Assembly (NCBI RefSeq): GCF_030518795.1
Contig: NZ_CP130427.1
Span: forward strand, 3,348,001-3,412,000
DNA: 64,000 nt
DNA from: Micromonospora sp. NBRC 110009
GTDB taxonomy: Bacteria; Actinomycetota; Actinomycetes; Mycobacteriales; Micromonosporaceae
Reading direction: 5' to 3'
Position 1 is the first letter of the stretch. Every line of letters begins with the position of its first letter. This document shows, piece by piece, positions 61,696-64,000 of the stretch. Below the pieces are notes generated by a model, which saw only the letters and a list, made by a program, of their open reading frames with translations, searched no databases and was not told the origin of the DNA. A program made the translations under genes and the position numbers.

Positions 61696-62513
61696 TTGAC
61701 TGCCTTTCCCTGACGGAGTCGCAATGTGCAGCACTTCGGTCCGCCGCCGGCCTTGCGCAGCTCGGACAGGTCGATCCCGATGGTCTCGTAGCCCCGGTCG
61801 CGCAGCTTGGCGGCGAGGTCGGTGGCCTGGGCGGGCAGCACCACGTGCCGCCCGTCGCCGACCGCGTTCAGCCCCAGCACCTCGGCGTCGGCCATGGTCG
61901 CGTGGACCGCGTCCGGGAACAGCCGGCGCAGCACCGCCCGGCTGCCCGGCGAGAACGCCTCCGGCAGGTACGCCACGGTGCGCTCGTCGAGGACGGTCAG
62001 GGCGGTGTCCAGGTGGTAGAAGCGCGGGTCCACCAGCTGCATGGTGATCACCGGGTAGCCGAAGACCTCCTGGAGCTGGGCGTGCGAGGCGTGCGCGGTG
62101 CGGAACCCGGTGCCGGCGAGCAGGTGGTCGCCGACCAGCAGGACGTCGCCCTCACCCTCGTTGACGTGCTTCGGGTCGTACATCTCGAAGCCGGCGGCCT
62201 CGAACCAGGCGCGGTAGGCGGGGGCCTCGTCGGCGCGCTGCGGGTCGCGGAACTGCACCGCCATGGCCTTGCCGTCGATCACCGTGCCGCCGTTCGCGGC
62301 GAAGACCATGTCCGGCAGGCCGGCGACCGGGTCGATCAGTTCGACCTCGTGGCCCAGGTCGACGTACGTCTGGCGGAGCTGCTCCCACTGCCGGATCGCC
62401 AGGTCGGCGTCCACGGGCGCGGTGGGGTCCATCCACGGGTTGATCGCGTAGTCGACGGCGAAGTACGTCGGCCGGCACATCAGAAAGCGCTGGCGGGTCG
62501 CGTCCATCGTCAT
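61692..62513 (-). CDS. guanidino-group-modifying enzyme (dimethylargininase/arginine dihydrolase-like)
   Basis: This 273-residue pentein-fold hydrolase begins with RFLMCRPTYFAVDYAINPWM. Active-site features are LPDMVFAANGGTV (substrate Asp/Asn), HVNEGEGDVLL, FYHLDTALTVLD (catalytic histidine) and the cysteine of GPKCCTLRLRQ. Such proteins are usually annotated as dimethylargininase, but the coupling to rocD would fit an enzyme that makes ornithine from arginine, as arginine dihydrolases of the same superfamily do. Mycobacterial Rv2323c-rocD is the same arrangement. ATG 62513 has GGGAG upstream; ATG 62507 is in frame. Confidence 0.82.
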   Translation of the reverse strand: MTMDATRQRFLMCRPTYFAVDYAINPWMDPTAPVDADLAIRQWEQLRQTYVDLGHEVELIDPVAGLPDMVFAANGGTVIDGKAMAVQFRDPQRADEAPAYRAWFEAAGFEMYDPKHVNEGEGDVLLVGDHLLAGTGFRTAHASHAQLQEVFGYPVITMQLVDPRFYHLDTALTVLDERTVAYLPEAFSPGSRAVLRRLFPDAVHATMADAEVLGLNAVGDGRHVVLPAQATDLAAKLRDRGYETIGIDLSELRKAGGGPKCCTLRLRQGKAVK

Positions 62514-62615
62514 GTCGTGCTCCCAGGGTCGGGCGCGCCCGGCCACCGTCGGCCCACGGGCTGGCGCCGTGGTCCAACGGTATGCGGCGCGGGCCGACGA
62601 CATCCACCGTGAGAA

Positions 62616-62674
62616 GTTGCGTACGGCGACGGATCGTTGCGTCTGGGCTCCCGCTCGCGGTGGATCGTTGCGTC
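62616..62674. repeat. direct repeats upstream of the arginine-degradation operon
   Basis: GGATCGTTGCGTC occurs twice exactly (62631-62643 and 62662-62674), 31 bp apart, and the core TTGCGT also occurs at 62616-62621, 21 bp before its first full copy. Distances of about two and three helical turns suggest a regulator binding along one DNA face, such as an Lrp/AsnC protein. Confidence 0.55.
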
Positions 62675-62745
62675 GTCGGTCGGGCCCGTTCCACCCGGAG
62701 GCGCGGGTGCCGGTGCCGGGGCACGGCGGGTGACCCCGGACACGC

Positions 62746-62774
62746 TTCGGGGGCGGCGAACCGCCGCCCCCGAA
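62746..62774 (-). terminator. hairpin terminator after the minus-strand membrane protein gene
   Basis: TTCGGGGGCGGCG (62746-62758) pairs perfectly with CGCCGCCCCCGAA (62762-62774) with a 3-nt loop, about 75 bp past the stop of the gene at 62850-63527. Confidence 0.7.
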
Positions 62775-62849
62775 AGGGTGTGTGCCCGGCTGGTGAACCA
62801 CCAGAGCTGATCGGGCGGGCCGGCGCTGCCGGCGGCCGGACAGTGCCCG

Positions 62850-63527
62850 TCAGAACCAGTTGGCAAACTGTGAGTCGAGCCACTCGCGGAACCGGCCCAC
62901 CCACGCGCCGTCAGTGGTCGGCCAGTCGAACTGGCCGGTCAGCGCCACCACGCCGAGCACCACGGCGGCGAGGCCGACCACCACGCCGATCAGCGCGTCG
63001 GTCGTGCCGGCCACGTGCCGGCGCCGGGTGGCGATCAGGCCGAGCACGGCGAGCACCGCGCCGACCGCGCCGAGCCCGACGCCGTACCCGGCCAGGGTTC
63101 CGGAGAGCACGAACAGCGCGCCGACCACCGAGACGATCAGGCCGAGGGTGGCCAGCAGGCTGGTCCGGGGCCGCGGGCCGAGCGCCACCGGGGCGGTCCG
63201 CTCCGCGACGTCGGCGCGCTCCGCCCGGTCCGGCCGGCCGTCCCCGTCCAGGTCGACGGTGCGTTCCAGGGTCGGGTCCGGGTCCGTCGTCGCGTGGGTG
63301 CGCGTGGCGTCGTCCACCCGCGCGTGCGCGCGCCGCTCCGCGTCGGTGGCGCGCTCGCCCTCGGTGACGGTCGCGCCGCTGCGGTAGGTCGTCCGGTCCG
63401 CGTCGCGGTCGGTGACCACCGGCTGGCCGTCCACCCGGTCCGCGACCCGGTCGCGGGCGTCGACGACGCCGTCGCCGTCGACGTCCTCACTTCGCGCCGG
63501 GGCGCTCCGGCGGGACAGAATCTTCAC
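62850..63527 (-). CDS. membrane protein with EF-hand/thrombospondin-3-like calcium motifs
   Basis: These 225 residues comprise a hydrophilic N-terminal half rich in Asp/Arg with two DxDxDG-type calcium-binding loops (VDGDGVVDARDRV and LDGDGRPDRAERA), then three hydrophobic segments (about 122-144, 147-165 and 175-198) and a C-terminal WPTTDGAWVGRFREWLDSQF. GTG 63527 follows an exact AGGAGG. The calcium loops would face whichever side the N-terminus occupies; there is no signal peptide, so probably the cytosol. The function is unknown. It is divergent from the Nei-type gene. Confidence 0.7.
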   Translation of the reverse strand: MKILSRRSAPARSEDVDGDGVVDARDRVADRVDGQPVVTDRDADRTTYRSGATVTEGERATDAERRAHARVDDATRTHATTDPDPTLERTVDLDGDGRPDRAERADVAERTAPVALGPRPRTSLLATLGLIVSVVGALFVLSGTLAGYGVGLGAVGAVLAVLGLIATRRRHVAGTTDALIGVVVGLAAVVLGVVALTGQFDWPTTDGAWVGRFREWLDSQFANWF

Positions 63528-63631
63528 TTCGACACCTCCTGATCCAGGCGCGGAGGCCGCGCGTGACAGTCAGGAGGTACCCAGTGGTGGAGAAGTCGAC
63601 ACCCGGTGACCGGTGACTACGCTTGGCAGCC

Positions 63632-64000
63632 GTGCCAGAGGGACACACCATCCACCGCCTGGCGGCCCGGCACGCCGAGCTGTTCGCCGGCGACAAGGTG
63701 CACGCCGCCAGCCCGCAGGGCCGCTTCGCCGAAGGCGCCGCCCGGCTCACCGGCACCGTCCTCGACGGCACCGAGGCGTACGGGAAGCACCTGCTGCACC
63801 ACTACGCCGGCGAGCTGACCCTGCACGTCCACCTCGGGCTCTACGGCAAGGTCACCGACGGATCCGGCGAGCCGCCACCCCCGGTCGGGCAGGTCCGGTT
63901 GCGGCTGCACACCGACCGGCACTGGCTGGACCTCCGCGGCCCGACCGCCTGCGAGCTGCTCACCCCGCCCGAGGTGGCCGCGCTGCGCGGCCGGCTCGGC
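63632..64000 (+). CDS. Fpg/Nei-family DNA glycosylase, N-terminal part
   Basis: The first 123 codons of an endonuclease VIII-type enzyme are present; the gene continues past the right edge. It begins PEGHTIHRLA (after Met removal, Pro1 is the Schiff-base nucleophile and Glu2 the second catalytic residue), with the beta-sandwich lysine region AYGKHLLHHY and LHVHLGLYGK. PEGHTIHR rather than PELPEV places it in the Nei group that removes oxidised pyrimidines. GTG 63632 has no RBS; TACGCT lies 8 nt upstream, so a leaderless mRNA is plausible. Confidence 0.9.
   Translation, partial: MPEGHTIHRLAARHAELFAGDKVHAASPQGRFAEGAARLTGTVLDGTEAYGKHLLHHYAGELTLHVHLGLYGKVTDGSGEPPPPVGQVRLRLHTDRHWLDLRGPTACELLTPPEVAALRGRLG

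Larger units (their letters stand above)
62514..62849. other. 336-bp intergenic region between the arginine operon and the Ca-motif membrane protein
   Basis: No gene is supported here. It contains, from left to right, the promoter region of the arginine-hydrolase/rocD operon with repeated TTGCGT motifs (62616-62674), a featureless GC-rich stretch, and a 13-bp hairpin (62746-62774) that terminates the minus-strand gene ending at 62850. Confidence 0.6.

Noticed and set aside
62512..62849. short frames on both strands upstream of the arginine operon (for example plus-strand 62512-62733)
   Set aside because: They lack conserved sequence and ribosome binding sites and overlap the repeated regulatory motifs and a terminator hairpin.

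Overview
The window is high-GC actinobacterial chromosome, and the best guess is a Micromonospora-type genome (Micromonosporaceae). The basis is very strong GC bias at third codon positions, frequent GTG and TTG starts, stop/start overlaps of the GTGA or ATGA type, and clade-specific genes: two WhiB proteins, SigR/RsrA, the 24-residue ribosomal protein bL37, Ni-superoxide dismutase with its maturation protease, and a fused Kgd 2-oxoglutarate dehydrogenase. No tRNA, rRNA, CRISPR array, insertion sequence or phage gene was seen. This looks like core chromosome with a few accessory islands.

Layout. 0-24 kb is a broken-up version of the mycobacterial aroA-Rv3226-sigH-rshA-TB7.3-pdtaS-whiB1-Rv3218-Rv3217 neighbourhood. 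It runs aroA (cut by the window edge), SRAP peptidase, a WhiB paralogue, a small hydrolase, sigR-rsrA, bL37, a biotinylated carrier protein and a GNAT. A TetR/MFS efflux pair, a TPR protein, a SIS protein and a PdtaS-like kinase follow. Two blocks are inserted before whiB1. One is a polysaccharide locus (12.1-17.9 kb: membrane GT2 synthase, anchored GH26 hydrolase, two GT-C mannosyltransferase-like proteins). The other is a sulfate-assimilation operon (18.1-21.7 kb: leader peptide, sulfite reductase, zinc ribbon, APS reductase, sirohydrochlorin chelatase). whiB1, a lipid kinase and a small membrane protein close the block.

24-35.5 kb is mixed metabolism and cell surface: an anti-sigma-like ATPase, a GNAT and Ni-SOD in one minus-strand run, divergent SodX, malic enzyme, a quinone oxidoreductase flanked by GC-rich repeats, two paralogous lipoprotein hydrolases around a nucleotidyltransferase, ackA-pta, and membrane proteins. 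35.6-42.5 kb holds the small kgd-linked protein, kgd, an ABC exporter pair and a hotdog-like protein.

42.6-54.3 kb is largely envelope and stress: an ornithine-lipid-type acyltransferase pair, a PadR/DUF4097 operon with a visible operator, an MprAB-PepD-like two-component/HtrA protease locus with matching tandem boxes, a BON protein, a GT4, a patatin/acyltransferase pair and CutA. 54.4-64 kb carries a 1189-residue polytopic protein, a lipid desaturase, an FHA protein preceded by a 31-codon leaderless ORF, rocD with an arginine-hydrolysing enzyme, a Ca-motif membrane protein, and the start of a Nei-type DNA glycosylase.

Regulation is readable in several places: a SigR-type autoregulatory promoter feeding a long SigR isoform, a CRP-like site upstream of whiB1, a leader peptide before the sulfur operon, a PadR-type palindrome inside a promoter spacer, and 11-bp-phased response-regulator boxes. 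Many genes have a -10-like hexamer 6-8 nt before the start codon and no ribosome binding site, as expected for leaderless mRNAs. I see no clearly new defence or mobile system. The least explained units are the GT2-GH26-GT39 locus and the sORF-FHA pair.
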